Assembly (NCBI RefSeq): GCF_004087835.1
Contig: NZ_CP035119.1
Span: 1,116,001 to 1,180,000, forward strand
Length of the DNA stretch: 64,000 nucleotides
Direction: 5' to 3'
Source: Halorussus pelagicus
GTDB lineage: Archaea > Halobacteriota > Halobacteria > Halobacteriales > Haladaptataceae
In this document: positions 15,542-25,340 of the stretch, one piece after another
Layout of the letters: each line of letters opens with the position of its first letter
Position numbering within the stretch: position 1 is the stretch's first letter
Made by a program: the position numbers and the translations under genes
The notes under the pieces: generated by a model
The model's input: only the letters and a program-made list of their open reading frames with translations
The model's database searches: none
Told to the model about the DNA's origin: nothing

Positions 15542-16435
15542 ATGACACCTGGACGAAGAACAGTCCTCAAAACGATTGCGTCCTCTGCGGCGGTTTTGGG
15601 AACCGCCGGGAGCAGCGGTGCTTCGGATGGAAGCCAAGGAAACTCTTCCACTTCGGATACCGCGACTGCAGATACATCAAGAGTGTCTGAGTCTCGAACT
15701 ATCGAACTGACTGAGCAAAATGCTCTTTCGAAATCTGAATTTCAGAGTTACGCTCAGCAAATGGAGAAACGATATGGGGCGACGGCAGCAGCACAAATAA
15801 CTCCCAAAAGTGCTACATCAGATTCGGAGTCTGATGATGTCTCAACAATGGGTGGGAGCAGACCATCAGACACACCACACCTTGATTTCATTAAGGCGTG
15901 GAATGATGAATACAAAGTTAAAGGCGGATCACCTACGTGGACAGTAGCGCATACGGATCACGCATTAGCCCTGTACCGAGCGAATAGCACAGATAGCAGC
16001 GGCAACCACGTTTACTTCTTTTGGCACTGGTCCCAAGCAGAGTCAAACAACGACTACTGGCATCCAGAAGGTAAAATAAAGCTCATCGAGTCAGGGCTTA
16101 ATAGTGAAGATCAAAACCAAGAGATCACTAAGATCTCACCCTCGAATTCGAAATCAGTGAACGGTGCATACGTTAGAGCAGGAGCTACAGTAGGTGTCGC
16201 CGATGTCGAAGTCGGAATCAATGGCGAAGTTTGGGTAGAAGACGGAACTCTTGGACCGAAAACTGGCGGGATTGATCTTGGAGAAGCCGGAGAACATTAT
16301 ACTGAGCTTGATCTAAACAATCTTACAGGCAAACATACGCTCAACGCGACCACGGTTCTTCGTTCACCATTCTCTCATAAAGAGGATTTCCCCCCGAATC
16401 TTACCTGGGAAACTCGTGTAGTTGGTGATCCTTAG
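15542..16435 (+). CDS. secreted protein of unknown function, Tat signal
   Basis: A 297-residue protein. The ATG at 15542 is chosen because it places a twin-arginine signal (MTPGRRTVLKTIASSAAVLG) at the N-terminus; an earlier ATG at 15425 adds 39 residues of unlikely composition. After a Ser/Thr/Asp-rich linker (to about residue 75) comes a domain with HLDFIKAWNDEYKVKGGSPT and aromatic strands (HVYFFWHWSQ). No family is recognised. The GC content is moderate, lower than the flanking MscS and hut genes. The upstream interval 15450-15530 is AT-rich. Confidence 0.7.
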   Translation: MTPGRRTVLKTIASSAAVLGTAGSSGASDGSQGNSSTSDTATADTSRVSESRTIELTEQNALSKSEFQSYAQQMEKRYGATAAAQITPKSATSDSESDDVSTMGGSRPSDTPHLDFIKAWNDEYKVKGGSPTWTVAHTDHALALYRANSTDSSGNHVYFFWHWSQAESNNDYWHPEGKIKLIESGLNSEDQNQEITKISPSNSKSVNGAYVRAGATVGVADVEVGINGEVWVEDGTLGPKTGGIDLGEAGEHYTELDLNNLTGKHTLNATTVLRSPFSHKEDFPPNLTWETRVVGDP

Positions 16436-16488
16436 CCCATAGCCATTTTCACTTAGTTAATTTTAATATAAAATAATTAATTATAAAT

Positions 16489-16917
16489 ATGGAGCTAACA
16501 CGGAGGCAAATCCTCGCGGCCGGGGGAGTTACAATTGCTGGGAGCACAGGCGCGGTCTACTACAGATTAAATACGCCAATCGAAGCATCCGGAGGTTCTG
16601 AGTCAGGGACAATCTGTACGGGAACAGCGCAAACTCCCCCGAACAAGACCCTAAATATTCTCGGCGTTCGGGTGAATAAGACGACGGTTTCAGTTGGATA
16701 CAATATCGTGTCGGACCGTCCGGTCGATTCAGTTGTGGTGAGCGTTGATGGTGAACAGATAGCGAAACAATCTTGGACAGGTGAGAACGCAGATTTTACC
16801 TTCCCACACGACACTCCAACCGAGTTCAAGCTACAGGCGCTCTCGAAGGAAGGTCGCGTGCTGGATTCCGCAGAACTGTCCGCCAGATGCGGCCCAGCCG
16901 AAGAATTGACCAGTTAG
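16489..16917 (+). CDS. secreted protein of unknown function, Tat signal
   Basis: A 142-residue protein with an N-terminal twin-arginine signal (MELTRRQILAAGGVTIAGST). A single beta-rich domain follows (LNILGVRVNKTTVSVGYNIV) that looks immunoglobulin-like, with two cysteines (C43 and C134 approximately) that could pair. A strongly AT-rich promoter (16455-16488) abuts the ATG. It follows the other Tat-signal gene by 53 bases on the same strand but with its own promoter. No homology can be named. Confidence 0.65.
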   Translation: MELTRRQILAAGGVTIAGSTGAVYYRLNTPIEASGGSESGTICTGTAQTPPNKTLNILGVRVNKTTVSVGYNIVSDRPVDSVVVSVDGEQIAKQSWTGENADFTFPHDTPTEFKLQALSKEGRVLDSAELSARCGPAEELTS

Positions 16918-16955
16918 CGCGCAACCCTCTACGTTCATTTATGATAGTAATATCG

Positions 16956-17600
16956 CTAGATGGAACCAGCGAACGACCGCAGGAGTTTGTTCTCGGCGCG
17001 CCGGAGGTGTTCCTCGACGGTGCGGCGCTCGACGCCCAACTCGTCGGCGAGGTCGGCCGTGGTCGTCTCGCGCGGAATCCGGTAGTAGCCCATCTCGACG
17101 GCGGTCAGGAGGGCGTCGCGCTGGCGCGGCGAGAGGTCCGGGAGCGCCGAGTCGAGCGTCAGCAGGGGTCGGTCGGCCCGGACCGACGCCACCTCGCGCT
17201 TCGAGTCTACGACGACCGAGAAGTCGGCGGCCACGTCGCGGTAGAACGCCGTTAGGTTCGCCGAGTCCAGCGCCAGCACGCGACACCACTTGCGGCCCTC
17301 GGCGTAGCGGAGCGGCGGCACCAGCAGGCAGTCGTGGGCCGCCAGCGTCGTCTCGATGGGGTCTTCCTCGCGCGCCTTCAGACACTCGTCGGTGATAAGC
17401 AACCGCTCGTCGCCCTCCGCGATTCGCTCGCGGACGCCGACCGCTTCCTCGACGTGGGCGACGACCGCCTCGCCGCCCTCGCCACCGACGTGAAGCAAGT
17501 CACAGTGGTCGTTGCACCAGAGTTCGACCGTGGTGTCGGTGCCCGCGGTGGCGGCCGCGTATGCGCCGGGGTGTTCGATTCCGAGGACTGCTTCGTGCAT
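16956..17600 (-). CDS. bat-like HTH-10 regulator, probable hut regulator
   Basis: A 214-residue regulator. Residues 1-150 form a sensor-like domain with cysteine/histidine-rich WCNDHCDLLHVGG. The C-terminal 55 residues are an HTH-10 (bacterioopsin-activator type) domain: LSPRQRDALLTAVEMGYY, then TTADLADELGVERRTVEEHL. It is divergent from hutU with an 88-base gap, which makes it the likely activator or sensor of histidine use; that is inferred from position. A TATA-like TTTTAAATAGT about 25 bases upstream of the ATG indicates a leaderless transcript. Confidence 0.85.
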   Translation of the reverse strand: MHEAVLGIEHPGAYAAATAGTDTTVELWCNDHCDLLHVGGEGGEAVVAHVEEAVGVRERIAEGDERLLITDECLKAREEDPIETTLAAHDCLLVPPLRYAEGRKWCRVLALDSANLTAFYRDVAADFSVVVDSKREVASVRADRPLLTLDSALPDLSPRQRDALLTAVEMGYYRIPRETTTADLADELGVERRTVEEHLRRAENKLLRSFAGSI

Positions 17601-17688
17601 CGTGTGACGGTTCGGGACCGATACTATTTAAAACACCCTCCGTTAGGCGGTATTCAGCTATTTGCGTCTCGCGCCCGAACACTGTATC
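17601..17688. promoter_or_regulatory. divergent promoter region between the HTH regulator and hutU
   Basis: The 88 bases between the two start codons hold the AT-rich block tatttaaaac (17622-17631), suitable as TATA box for the regulator. A second weaker AT stretch tattcagctattt (17651-17663) sits about 26-38 bases before hutU. The short dyad CCG-TTAGG-CGG lies between them at 17640-17650 and is a plausible operator. No experimental support is implied. Confidence 0.45.
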
Positions 17689-19500
17689 ATGAGCGAAGGT
17701 AGAACGGAATCGACCGGCGACGAACGAGGCGACGCCGAGAGCGCCACCGAGGAAACCGACGACGCCGAGTGGAGCGTCGGCGAACCGAGCGAGCAGTGGA
17801 AAGAGTATCAGGGAGCGCCGACCGGTACCGACATCGAGTGTGAGGGGTGGCGCCAAGAGGCCGCGCTCCGGATGTTGAACAACAACCTCGACCCGGAGGT
17901 CGCCGAGAAACCGGAGGAGTTAGTCGTCTACGGCGGGACCGGGCGGGCCGCGCGGTCGTGGGACGCCTACGACTCGATTCTGGCCGAGTTGCGCGAGTTG
18001 GACGACGAGGAGACCTTGCTCGTCCAGTCGGGCAAACCGGTGGGTCGGTTCAGGACCCACGAAAAGGCCCCCAGAGTCCTCATCGCCAACTCGAACCTCG
18101 TCGGGAAGTGGGACGGCTGGGACCACTTCCACGAGTTGGAGGCGGAGGGCCTCATCATGTACGGCCAGATGACCGCGGGGTCGTGGGCCTACATCGGCAC
18201 GCAGGGCATCATTCAGGGCACCTACGAAACGCTCGCGGAACTGTCCGAACAGCACTATCCGGAGAACGACGGCCTGCGCGGGAAAATCGTCGTCACGGGC
18301 GGTCTCGGTGGGATGGGCGGTGCCCAGCCGCTCGCGGTCACGATGAACCACGGGGTCTGCATCGCCGCCGAAGTAGACGAGGAGCGCATCGACCGCCGCA
18401 TCGAGACAGGATACTGCGAGGAGAAGACCGACGACTTGGACGAGGCCATCGAAAAGGCCAGAGAGGCGGCCGAGAAGGGCGAACCCTACTCGGTCGGTGT
18501 CCACATCAATACCGCCGACATGCTCGAAGGGATGTTGAAGCGCGGCTTCGTGCCCGACGTGGTGACCGACCAGACCAGTGCCCACGACGAGTTAGAAGGC
18601 TACTACCCTTCGGGCTACAGCGTCGAGGAGGCCGACGAACTCCGCGAGGAAGACCCCGAGACGTACGTCGAGGAGAGTCTGGACACGATGGAGCGCCACG
18701 TCGAGGGAATCCTGAACATGCAGGAAAAAGGTGCAGTCGCCTTCGAGTACGGCAACAACATCCGCGGGCAGGTGCAGGACCACCGCGACAAGAAGGATGC
18801 GTTCGAGTTCCCCGGCTTCGTCCCGGCGTACATCCGGCCGCTGTTTTGCCGCGGGAAGGGACCGTTCCGGTGGGCCGCGCTCTCGGGCGACCCCGAGGAC
18901 ATTCGTCGGACCGACGAGGCGGTCAAGGAGTTGTTCCCCGAGAAAGACCACCTCCATCGCTGGATAGACCTCGCCCAAGAGCAGGTCGAGTTTCAGGGGC
19001 TTCCCTCGCGGGTCTGCTGGCTCGGCTACTCGACGGGGGACGGCGAAGGCGGGAGCGACGAGACCCTGACCGAGCGCGCCCGGTTCGCTCTGCGAATCAA
19101 CGAACTGGTCGCCGAAGGAGAAATCTCCGCCCCGGTGGTCGTCACCCGCGACCACTTGGACGCCGGGAGCGTCGCCAGCCCTAACCGCGAGACCGAGGCG
19201 ATGAAGGACGGGTCCGATGCCATCGCCGACTGGCCGATTCTGAACGCCCTGCTGAACTGCGCGGCCGGGGCCGACATCGTGAGCGTCCACGACGGCGGCG
19301 GCGTCGGCATCGGCAACGCGCTCCACGCGAACAACCACGTCGTGCTGGACGGGTCGGACCTCGCCGCTGAGAAGGCCCGGCGGGTGTTCACCACCGACCC
19401 CGGCATGGGTGTGATTCGCCACGCCGACGCTGGCTACGAGGAAGCGCTCGCGGAGGCCGAGGAATCGAACGTCGCGGTACCGATGCGGGACCGAAAATGA
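17689..19500 (+). CDS. hutU: urocanate hydratase
   Basis: A 603-residue urocanase, second step of histidine degradation (urocanate to imidazolonepropionate) using NAD as an electrophilic cofactor. The ATG at 17689 ([15 protein letters not shown]) gives an acidic 40-residue haloarchaeal extension before the conserved core. Family marks include [18 protein letters not shown], the NAD-binding [13 protein letters not shown], the active-site region YCEEKTDD and [10 protein letters not shown] ... YYPSGYS. It is first in hutUGIH, and its stop overlaps the hutG ATG by four bases. The HTH regulator is divergent upstream. Confidence 0.96.
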   Translation: MSEGRTESTGDERGDAESATEETDDAEWSVGEPSEQWKEYQGAPTGTDIECEGWRQEAALRMLNNNLDPEVAEKPEELVVYGGTGRAARSWDAYDSILAELRELDDEETLLVQSGKPVGRFRTHEKAPRVLIANSNLVGKWDGWDHFHELEAEGLIMYGQMTAGSWAYIGTQGIIQGTYETLAELSEQHYPENDGLRGKIVVTGGLGGMGGAQPLAVTMNHGVCIAAEVDEERIDRRIETGYCEEKTDDLDEAIEKAREAAEKGEPYSVGVHINTADMLEGMLKRGFVPDVVTDQTSAHDELEGYYPSGYSVEEADELREEDPETYVEESLDTMERHVEGILNMQEKGAVAFEYGNNIRGQVQDHRDKKDAFEFPGFVPAYIRPLFCRGKGPFRWAALSGDPEDIRRTDEAVKELFPEKDHLHRWIDLAQEQVEFQGLPSRVCWLGYSTGDGEGGSDETLTERARFALRINELVAEGEISAPVVVTRDHLDAGSVASPNRETEAMKDGSDAIADWPILNALLNCAAGADIVSVHDGGGVGIGNALHANNHVVLDGSDLAAEKARRVFTTDPGMGVIRHADAGYEEALAEAEESNVAVPMRDRK

Positions 19501-20489
19501 TCGACTGCAGACACACCTTCGACTGGATGGGACCCTCAACCGACCGCAACGACGAACAGTTCGGCCATGTGGTCGAACTGGCAAGTATCGACGACGCCGA
19601 CCGCTTCGACGCCGTGCTTGTCGGGGAACCGTTCGACCGGGCGGTCATCGGTCGAAAAGGCGCGAGCGAGGGTCCGGCGGCCCTCCGCCAGCACCTCGCG
19701 GGCACCAAGACCCACCACTTCGACGCCGGGCCGGTCGGCTCCGTGGCCGACCTCGGCGACGTAACACTCGGTGACACTGACCCCGACGAGCAGTCGGTCG
19801 CCGACCTCCAAAGCCGTGTCCGGACCATCGCCGAACGCGTCCACGACACCGACGCCTTCCCCGTCTTCCTCGGCGGCGACAACTCGATGACGTACCCGAA
19901 CGCCGCGCCCCTGCTGGACGATGGAAGCCTCGGCGTCATCAACTTCGACGCACACCTCGACGTGCGAGAAGTGCGGGAGGACCGCGGACCGACCAGCGGG
20001 ACGCCCTACCGACAACTCTACGAGGACGGACTCGACGCCTACGCCTGCATCGGCGCGCGCCACTTCGAGACCTCCACGAAATACGCCGAGTACGTCCGCG
20101 AGAAGGGCGACGAGGTCGTCACGGCCGAGGAGGTCGGCGACGACCCGATAGAGACCATCGACCGCGCGCTCGACGCGATGGGCGACGTGGACCGAATCTA
20201 CGTCAGCGTGGACTTGGACGTGCTTGAGGCCTCGGCCGCGCCCGGCGTGAGCGCGCCCACGCCCGGCGGCGTCTCGACCCGCGAGTTGTTCCGGATGCTC
20301 CGACTCGCGGGTGCCGAAGACCGACTCGCCGGGTTCGAGGTTGTGGAGTGCGCGCCGGGACTCGAATCCGGGAGCGCGAACCTGACCGCGACCGCCGGAG
20401 CGCGAGCAATCGCACACCTGCTGAGCGCCCGCCCGAAGCGCGAGCGCGGGCGGAATGGGGAGAGCGAGGACGCGGGAGGGAACCGATGA
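19497..20489 (+). CDS. hutG: formimidoylglutamase (ureohydrolase family)
   Basis: A 330-residue arginase/agmatinase-family enzyme that hydrolyses formimidoylglutamate to glutamate and formamide, the last hut step. Metal motifs are NFDAHLDVR (second) and [14 protein letters not shown] (third). The first motif reads [11 protein letters not shown], with Asn where most ureohydrolases have His (GGDHS). Whether this is normal for hutG enzymes of this lineage I cannot confirm from memory. The ATG overlaps hutU and the stop overlaps hutI, each by four bases (ATGA), so translation is coupled. Confidence 0.92.
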   Translation: MIDCRHTFDWMGPSTDRNDEQFGHVVELASIDDADRFDAVLVGEPFDRAVIGRKGASEGPAALRQHLAGTKTHHFDAGPVGSVADLGDVTLGDTDPDEQSVADLQSRVRTIAERVHDTDAFPVFLGGDNSMTYPNAAPLLDDGSLGVINFDAHLDVREVREDRGPTSGTPYRQLYEDGLDAYACIGARHFETSTKYAEYVREKGDEVVTAEEVGDDPIETIDRALDAMGDVDRIYVSVDLDVLEASAAPGVSAPTPGGVSTRELFRMLRLAGAEDRLAGFEVVECAPGLESGSANLTATAGARAIAHLLSARPKRERGRNGESEDAGGNR

Positions 20490-21763
20490 CGCTCACCGCA
20501 GTCGTCCACGACGCCGCCGAAATCGTCACGCTCGAATCCAGCGAGGACGAGAGCACGAGCGCCGACGAGAGCGAGGACCCGAGTCGGGAAGATGCCGCGG
20601 CCGACCTCGGCATCTACGAGGACGCCGCCATCGCAATCGAGGACGGCGAGGTTGCTCGCGTCGGTCCCTCCGGGCCGGTGAAACGGGAGTTCCCGCCGGA
20701 GAACGCGGTCCACGCTGTCGATGCGACCGGCAAGTCCGTGATTCCGGGGTTCGTGGACCCCCACACTCACGCCTTGTTCGCGGGCGACCGCTCCGACGAG
20801 TTCGAGGCCAAACTGCGCGGCAAGACGTATCAGGAGATTATGGAGGACGGCGGCGGCATCCTCCGGACGGTCAGAGCGACCCGCGAGGCCGGAGACGAGC
20901 GCCTGCTCGACAATCTGCTCGGCCACCTCGACGCGATGCTGGCCCACGGGACGACGACCGTCGAGATTAAATCGGGCTACGGTCTCGACACCGAGACCGA
21001 ACTCCGGATGCTCGACATCATCGACCGGGCCGACGACCGCCACGCCGTGGACGTAGTGGCGACGTTCATGGGTGCCCACGCCGTGCCCAAGGGAAGGGAC
21101 ACCGACGAGTACGTCGAAGAGGTCGTGGACGACCAGATTCCGGCGGTCGAGTCGCAAGGAATTGCCGAGTTCTGCGACGTGTTCTGCGAGGAGGGCGTCT
21201 TCGACGTGGAGCAGTCCCGACGCGTGCTGGAAGCGGGAGCGGACGCGGGAATGACCCCGAAGGTCCACGCAGAGGAGTTGGCCCACATCGGCGGCACGCA
21301 GTTGGCGGCCGAAATCGGGGCCGCGAGCGCCGACCACCTGCTCCATTCGACGGAGGACGACATCGCGGCGCTCGTGGAGAGCGACGTGGTTCCCGTCCTG
21401 CTCCCCGGCACCGCGTTCGGTCTCGGGGCGGCGTACGCCGACGCGCGGGCCTTCATCGAGACCGGAGCGAACGTCGCCATAGCGACTGACTTCAACCCGA
21501 ACTGCTACAGCCAGAGCATGGGCTTCGCGGCCGCGCTCTCGTGCGTCGAGATGGGCATGACTCCCGCCGAATCCCTGCGGGCCGCGACGACCAACGCGGC
21601 CGCCGCGCTCGACCTGCCGGAGTCGGTCGGCACCTTGCGCGAGGGGTCGCCCGGCGATTTGGCGGTTCTCGACGCGCCGAGCTACGTCCACGTCCCGTAC
21701 AACTTCGGTATGAATACCGTCGAGACTGTCCTGAAGGACGGGGAGGTGGTCCATCGTGACTGA
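20486..21763 (+). CDS. hutI: imidazolonepropionase
   Basis: A 425-residue amidohydrolase that opens imidazolonepropionate to formimidoylglutamate. The ATG at 20486 overlaps the hutG stop. Metal and substrate motifs include DPHTHALFAGDRSDEF (HxH), KSGYGLDTETELRML, the His of KVHAEELAHIGG, and TDFNPNCYSQSM. An acidic insertion of about 30 residues (SSEDESTSADESEDPSREDA) near the N-terminus is not part of the family core and fits salt adaptation. The stop overlaps the hutH GTG by eight bases. Confidence 0.95.
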   Translation: MTLTAVVHDAAEIVTLESSEDESTSADESEDPSREDAAADLGIYEDAAIAIEDGEVARVGPSGPVKREFPPENAVHAVDATGKSVIPGFVDPHTHALFAGDRSDEFEAKLRGKTYQEIMEDGGGILRTVRATREAGDERLLDNLLGHLDAMLAHGTTTVEIKSGYGLDTETELRMLDIIDRADDRHAVDVVATFMGAHAVPKGRDTDEYVEEVVDDQIPAVESQGIAEFCDVFCEEGVFDVEQSRRVLEAGADAGMTPKVHAEELAHIGGTQLAAEIGAASADHLLHSTEDDIAALVESDVVPVLLPGTAFGLGAAYADARAFIETGANVAIATDFNPNCYSQSMGFAAALSCVEMGMTPAESLRAATTNAAAALDLPESVGTLREGSPGDLAVLDAPSYVHVPYNFGMNTVETVLKDGEVVHRD

Positions 21764-23378
21764 GTCGAACGACGGCACCGACCCTGAACCGGACCCCAAG
21801 AGGGTCCGCGCCGACGGCGAAACGCTCGCGCCCGAGGACGTTGCCCGCGTGGCCCGCGAGGACGCGCCCGTGGTCGTCCCCGAGAGCGCGCGCGAGAAGG
21901 TTCGGACCGCCCGCGAGCGCGTCGAGGAGGTCGTCGAGAGCGGCGAAGCGGTCTACGGCGTGAACACCGGGTTCGGCGAACTCGTGGACGAGCGCATCCC
22001 CCGCGAGGATATCGAGCAACTGCAACTCAATCTGGTCCGGAGCCACGCCGCCGGAGCGGGTCGAGAGTTGGACCGCGAGGAGGTCCGCGCGCTCCTGCTC
22101 GGGCGACTCAACGCGCTCGTGAAGGGTCACTCCGGCGTCCGCGAGGTGGTCGTGGACCAACTCGCGGCGATGCTCAACGAGGGAGTCCACCCCGTCGTGA
22201 AGTCGCGGGGAAGCCTCGGCGCGAGCGGCGACCTCGCGCCGCTCGCGCATCTCGCGCTCGTGTTGGTCGGCGAGGGCGAGGCGGAGGTCCGAGTGGACGG
22301 CGAGACCCAGAGGTTGACCGGCGCGGACGCGCTCGCGGCCGCCGACCTCGAACCGCTGACGCTCCGGGCGAAGGAAGGCATCGCGCTCATCAACGGGACC
22401 CAACTGACCGTCGGTCTTGCGGCCTTGGCGGTCGTGGACGCCGAGCGCGCGGTTCGGGCGGCCGACGTGGCCGGGTCGCTCACGACCGAGGTGACGATGG
22501 GCACGACGGCGTCGTCCGACGACTCCATCGCCTCGGTCCGACCCCACGCGGGCCACGCCGAGAGCGCCCGGAACGTCAAGCGACTCACCGCCGACTCCGA
22601 AATCGTGGAGTCCCACCGCAACTGCGACCGGGTGCAGGACGCCTACTCGGTCCGGTGTCTGCCCCAAGTCCACGGCGCAGTCCGAGACGCGATTGCCCAC
22701 CTCCGGGAGGCCGTCGAGGTCGAACTCAACAGCGCGACCGACAACCCGCTCATTTTCGACGCCGACGAGACCGACCCGCGGGCCTCGGGCACCGAGAACG
22801 CCGCGGTCCTCTCGGGCGGGAACTTCCACGGCGACCCCTTGGCGCTCCCGCTGGACTACCTGACGAACGCCGTCACCGAACTCGCGGCCATCTGCGAGCG
22901 CCGGGTCGATAGGATGCTCAACCCGAACGTACAGGAGTCACACCTGCCGCCGTTCCTCACCGAGGGGAGCGGCCTGCGCTCGGGGTACATGATTGCCCAG
23001 TACACCGCCGCGGCGCTGGTCAACGAGAATCGCGCGACTGGACGGCCCTCGATGGACAACACCCCGGTTAGTGGGAATCAAGAGGACCATGTGAGCATGA
23101 GCGCCCAGTCGGCGTTCGACGCCCGCGGCGCGGTCGCAAACGCGATTACGGTCGTCGGTATCGAACTACTCTGTGGCGCGCAGGCCGCGGAGTTCGTCGG
23201 GGACGACCTCGAACACGGCGTCGGCACCGGCGCGGCCTACGAGGCGGTCCGCGATGTGGTGCCGCCGCTGGTGGAAGACCGACCGCTCCACGAAGATATC
23301 GAGCGGGCGGACGCGCTCGTCGCGTCGGGACTGCTGGCGGAGCGAATCGAGGACGCGCTCGGCGAGTCGGTGGAGTAG
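21756..23378 (+). CDS. hutH: histidine ammonia-lyase
   Basis: A 540-residue lyase that converts histidine to urocanate and ammonia. The MIO-forming Ala-Ser-Gly is visible in GASGDLAPLAH (about 150-160). Other marks are VYGVNTGFGELVDERI (catalytic Tyr region), QLNLVRSHAAGAG, NSATDNPLIF and the C-terminal QEDHVSMSAQSA. GTG at 21756 is the start and overlaps hutI. It is the first enzyme of the pathway but last in the operon, the same order as the hutUGIH cluster known from haloarchaea. An acidic 20-residue N-terminal extension is present. Confidence 0.96.
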   Translation: MTESNDGTDPEPDPKRVRADGETLAPEDVARVAREDAPVVVPESAREKVRTARERVEEVVESGEAVYGVNTGFGELVDERIPREDIEQLQLNLVRSHAAGAGRELDREEVRALLLGRLNALVKGHSGVREVVVDQLAAMLNEGVHPVVKSRGSLGASGDLAPLAHLALVLVGEGEAEVRVDGETQRLTGADALAAADLEPLTLRAKEGIALINGTQLTVGLAALAVVDAERAVRAADVAGSLTTEVTMGTTASSDDSIASVRPHAGHAESARNVKRLTADSEIVESHRNCDRVQDAYSVRCLPQVHGAVRDAIAHLREAVEVELNSATDNPLIFDADETDPRASGTENAAVLSGGNFHGDPLALPLDYLTNAVTELAAICERRVDRMLNPNVQESHLPPFLTEGSGLRSGYMIAQYTAAALVNENRATGRPSMDNTPVSGNQEDHVSMSAQSAFDARGAVANAITVVGIELLCGAQAAEFVGDDLEHGVGTGAAYEAVRDVVPPLVEDRPLHEDIERADALVASGLLAERIEDALGESVE

Positions 23379-23406
23379 TTCCCGCGGTCCACTTTCGATG
23401 GACGCT

Positions 23407-23486
23407 TGGGCCACGGCACGCAGTTGGTTCCGGCCGACCGGCTCACGCGGTGGGTCTCGTCGGTCTCTCCGCGACAGCGTGGCCCA
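23407..23486. repeat. 9-bp inverted repeat between convergent hutH and rpap genes
   Basis: TGGGCCACG at 23407-23415 and its perfect complement CGTGGCCCA at 23478-23486 flank 62 bases that are themselves GC-rich. The repeat lies 30 bases after the hutH stop. It may fold in the hutH 3' end; no T-run follows, so it is not a classical terminator. Confidence 0.35.
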
Positions 23487-23630
23487 GTGGCCGGACGCTG
23501 ACCATCCGTCGAATCGCGCTCGTCAGGCTACTCGTGGTGCTGTTGTCCTATACGTTCGGTCGTCTACACCCCAAAATCGCTCGAAATCTCGCGTACGCCA
23601 ATTCGTCAGTGCGGCGGCCAGAACCGCAGG

Positions 23631-24317
23631 CTACGCCTGTGGTTCGGGTTCCGGTTCGTCGGAACCGGCCGCGTCCGTCTCGTCGGCGTCAGTCGGGTCG
23701 TCGTCGCTGTCGGCGGCCGATTCACCGTCGGTCTCGTCCGCGTTCGGTTCGTCTTGGAGACTTTCGAGCGCCGAGATGACGGATTCGCGGTAGCGTTCGA
23801 GCGGGATGTCGTACTCCGAGTCGGCCATCCGGGCGTACTCGTTTGTATCGTCGTCGAACGCCTCGATGCGGTCGAGCGTCTGGGCGGCCGTCTCGACCAC
23901 CCAGCGGTCGCGGGTGTCGGCGTCAACTCGCGTGATGGACTCGGGGCGCACGGAGACGTTGGTGTTGCCGTCGTCGGTCTCGTACGTCCGGGGCTTGCCG
24001 GTGATGGCAACGTACGCGGGCGGTTCGAGTTCCCGGAGCATGCTCGCGGCCTCCGGTTGGTACTGGCCCGCGTAGACGAAGAACGGGTCGCCGTTCGGGT
24101 CCACGACGCGGCCCTGCCAGTATTCGCTGTCCTCGCCCACGTCCTCGGTCTCGGTCAAAGTGCCGACGACGAAGATGCGGTTCGCTCGCTCGCCCGTCGG
24201 CAACAGGGCGTACACCGGCGCTCGCTCCTCGTCGGACTCCTTGAACGTGTGGGTCGCGTCGTTGAACTCGTCGGCGAAGACGCGGCGTGCGACTTCTCGG
24301 GTGGGTGTTCCGCTCAT
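23631..24317 (-). CDS. rpap3: RPA-associated protein (Rpap, single OB-fold)
   Basis: A 228-residue protein of the archaeal RPA-associated family (COG3390). The N-terminal half is an OB-fold region (RIFVVGTLTETEDVG, YWQGRVVDPNGDPFFVYAGQ, YVAITGKPRTYE). A helical part follows, and the C-terminal 45 residues are an acidic low-complexity tail. It starts one base after the RPA stop codon, so the two are one operon, as in the haloarchaeal rpa3/rpap3 pair. The short length fits rpap3 rather than the much longer rpap1. It is expected to work with RPA in DNA repair and replication. Confidence 0.85.
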   Translation of the reverse strand: MSGTPTREVARRVFADEFNDATHTFKESDEERAPVYALLPTGERANRIFVVGTLTETEDVGEDSEYWQGRVVDPNGDPFFVYAGQYQPEAASMLRELEPPAYVAITGKPRTYETDDGNTNVSVRPESITRVDADTRDRWVVETAAQTLDRIEAFDDDTNEYARMADSEYDIPLERYRESVISALESLQDEPNADETDGESAADSDDDPTDADETDAAGSDEPEPEPQA

Positions 24318-24318
24318 G

Positions 24319-25296
24319 TTAAATCGACCTCGCTCGGATGAGAACGTCCTCAGTATCCGTCGGCCCGTCCAGTTCCTCCATCTCGTTGGCGAGGAGATAC
24401 CGGCCCATCGTGGGTCCGGCGACGCGGTAGTAGAGACCGAGGGTCTTCTCGCGCATCTCTTCGGCGACGACGGTCGTGTCGAGCGCGTCCATCGCCATGT
24501 CCTGTGCTTCCTGCAGGCCGATGCCGGTCAGTTCCTCGGTGGCGTCCTTGTCGAAGATGACCTTCGTGACCTCGCTGCCGTCGTCCAAGACGCCCTTGAT
24601 GCGGAGGTCGAACTCGCCTTCGACATCGCCGTGTTCGGAACACCGTCCGTTCTGGAGGACGCGCGTGCAGTCGTCCTCGGGACAGCGCTTGATGAGTCCG
24701 GACCCGCTCTGGATGTCCACCAGCGCGCCGACGACTTCGGCGGTGTCGTCGCCGACTTCGATGTCCTCGTCGGTTTCCTCGATGGTCGTCGTTCGGTTGA
24801 GTTTCACCGAGTAGTCGCCCTGATACTCGTCGGAGACGAGATTTCCGAGATGGTAGACCGCGCCTTCCTCCAGTTCGGGGAGGTCGGAATCGGCCCACTT
24901 GGTGAACTTGATGGTGCCCGTCTCGTCGCCGAGCAGGCCGACCTGCCCGACGGCGTCGCTCCGGGGTTCCCAGAGGTCCACGACCTTCGCGGTGAGGCTG
25001 AGCCACTGCTCGTCCTCGGTCACGTCTTCGACGTTGACCTGTTCGGAGCCGCTCCCGCCGCCGCTGCGGATGTCGTCTCGTTCGAGTCCCGCCTCGTCGA
25101 GGTAGTGGCTGACGACGCTTCGGCGCGCCTCCTCGATGGGTACTCGGTACTCGTTGACGAGGTTGTCGAGGCGGTCCTCGACTTCCTCGACTGTCAGGTC
25201 TAACTGTTCGGAGAACTGTTCGCGTATCTCTTCGGCGTGCTGGCGCACATCGCTCATGGTTGAATCCGTCTCCGCGTCGTTTTCTTCGGGAGACAT
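24319..25296 (-). CDS. rpa3: single-stranded DNA-binding protein RPA (rpa3-like)
   Basis: A 325-residue replication protein A. The ATG at 25296 (MSPEENDAETDS) is chosen because a TATA box (ctttttatatc on the minus strand, about 25317-25328) lies about 26 bases upstream. A three-helix N-terminal region (about 15-75) is followed by an OB-fold (VNVEDVTEDEQWLSLTAKVV ... GTIKFTKWADSDLP), then a zinc finger (CPEDDC ... CSEH) inside a second OB-like region. The size and the adjacent short rpap gene match the rpa3/rpap3 operon of haloarchaea. Confidence 0.88.
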   Translation of the reverse strand: MSPEENDAETDSTMSDVRQHAEEIREQFSEQLDLTVEEVEDRLDNLVNEYRVPIEEARRSVVSHYLDEAGLERDDIRSGGGSGSEQVNVEDVTEDEQWLSLTAKVVDLWEPRSDAVGQVGLLGDETGTIKFTKWADSDLPELEEGAVYHLGNLVSDEYQGDYSVKLNRTTTIEETDEDIEVGDDTAEVVGALVDIQSGSGLIKRCPEDDCTRVLQNGRCSEHGDVEGEFDLRIKGVLDDGSEVTKVIFDKDATEELTGIGLQEAQDMAMDALDTTVVAEEMREKTLGLYYRVAGPTMGRYLLANEMEELDGPTDTEDVLIRARSI

Positions 25297-25316
25297 GCGA
25301 CGGGTTAGTGCGCTAC

Positions 25317-25328
25317 GATATAAAAAGC
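25317..25328. promoter_or_regulatory. AT box shared by divergent RPA and membrane-protein genes
   Basis: The sequence gatataaaaagc can serve as TATA box on both strands: it is centred about 26 bases from the RPA ATG (25296) and about 18-24 bases from the GTG at 25341. Only one AT-rich stretch exists between the two starts. Confidence 0.45.
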
Positions 25329-25340
25329 TACGCAACCAGA

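Noticed and set aside
23401-23540. Possible gene fragment after hutH (protein-like LVPADRLTRWV reading)
   Set aside because: Only about 30 residues before a stop, no start of its own and no clear homologue; more likely chance coding in GC-rich DNA.
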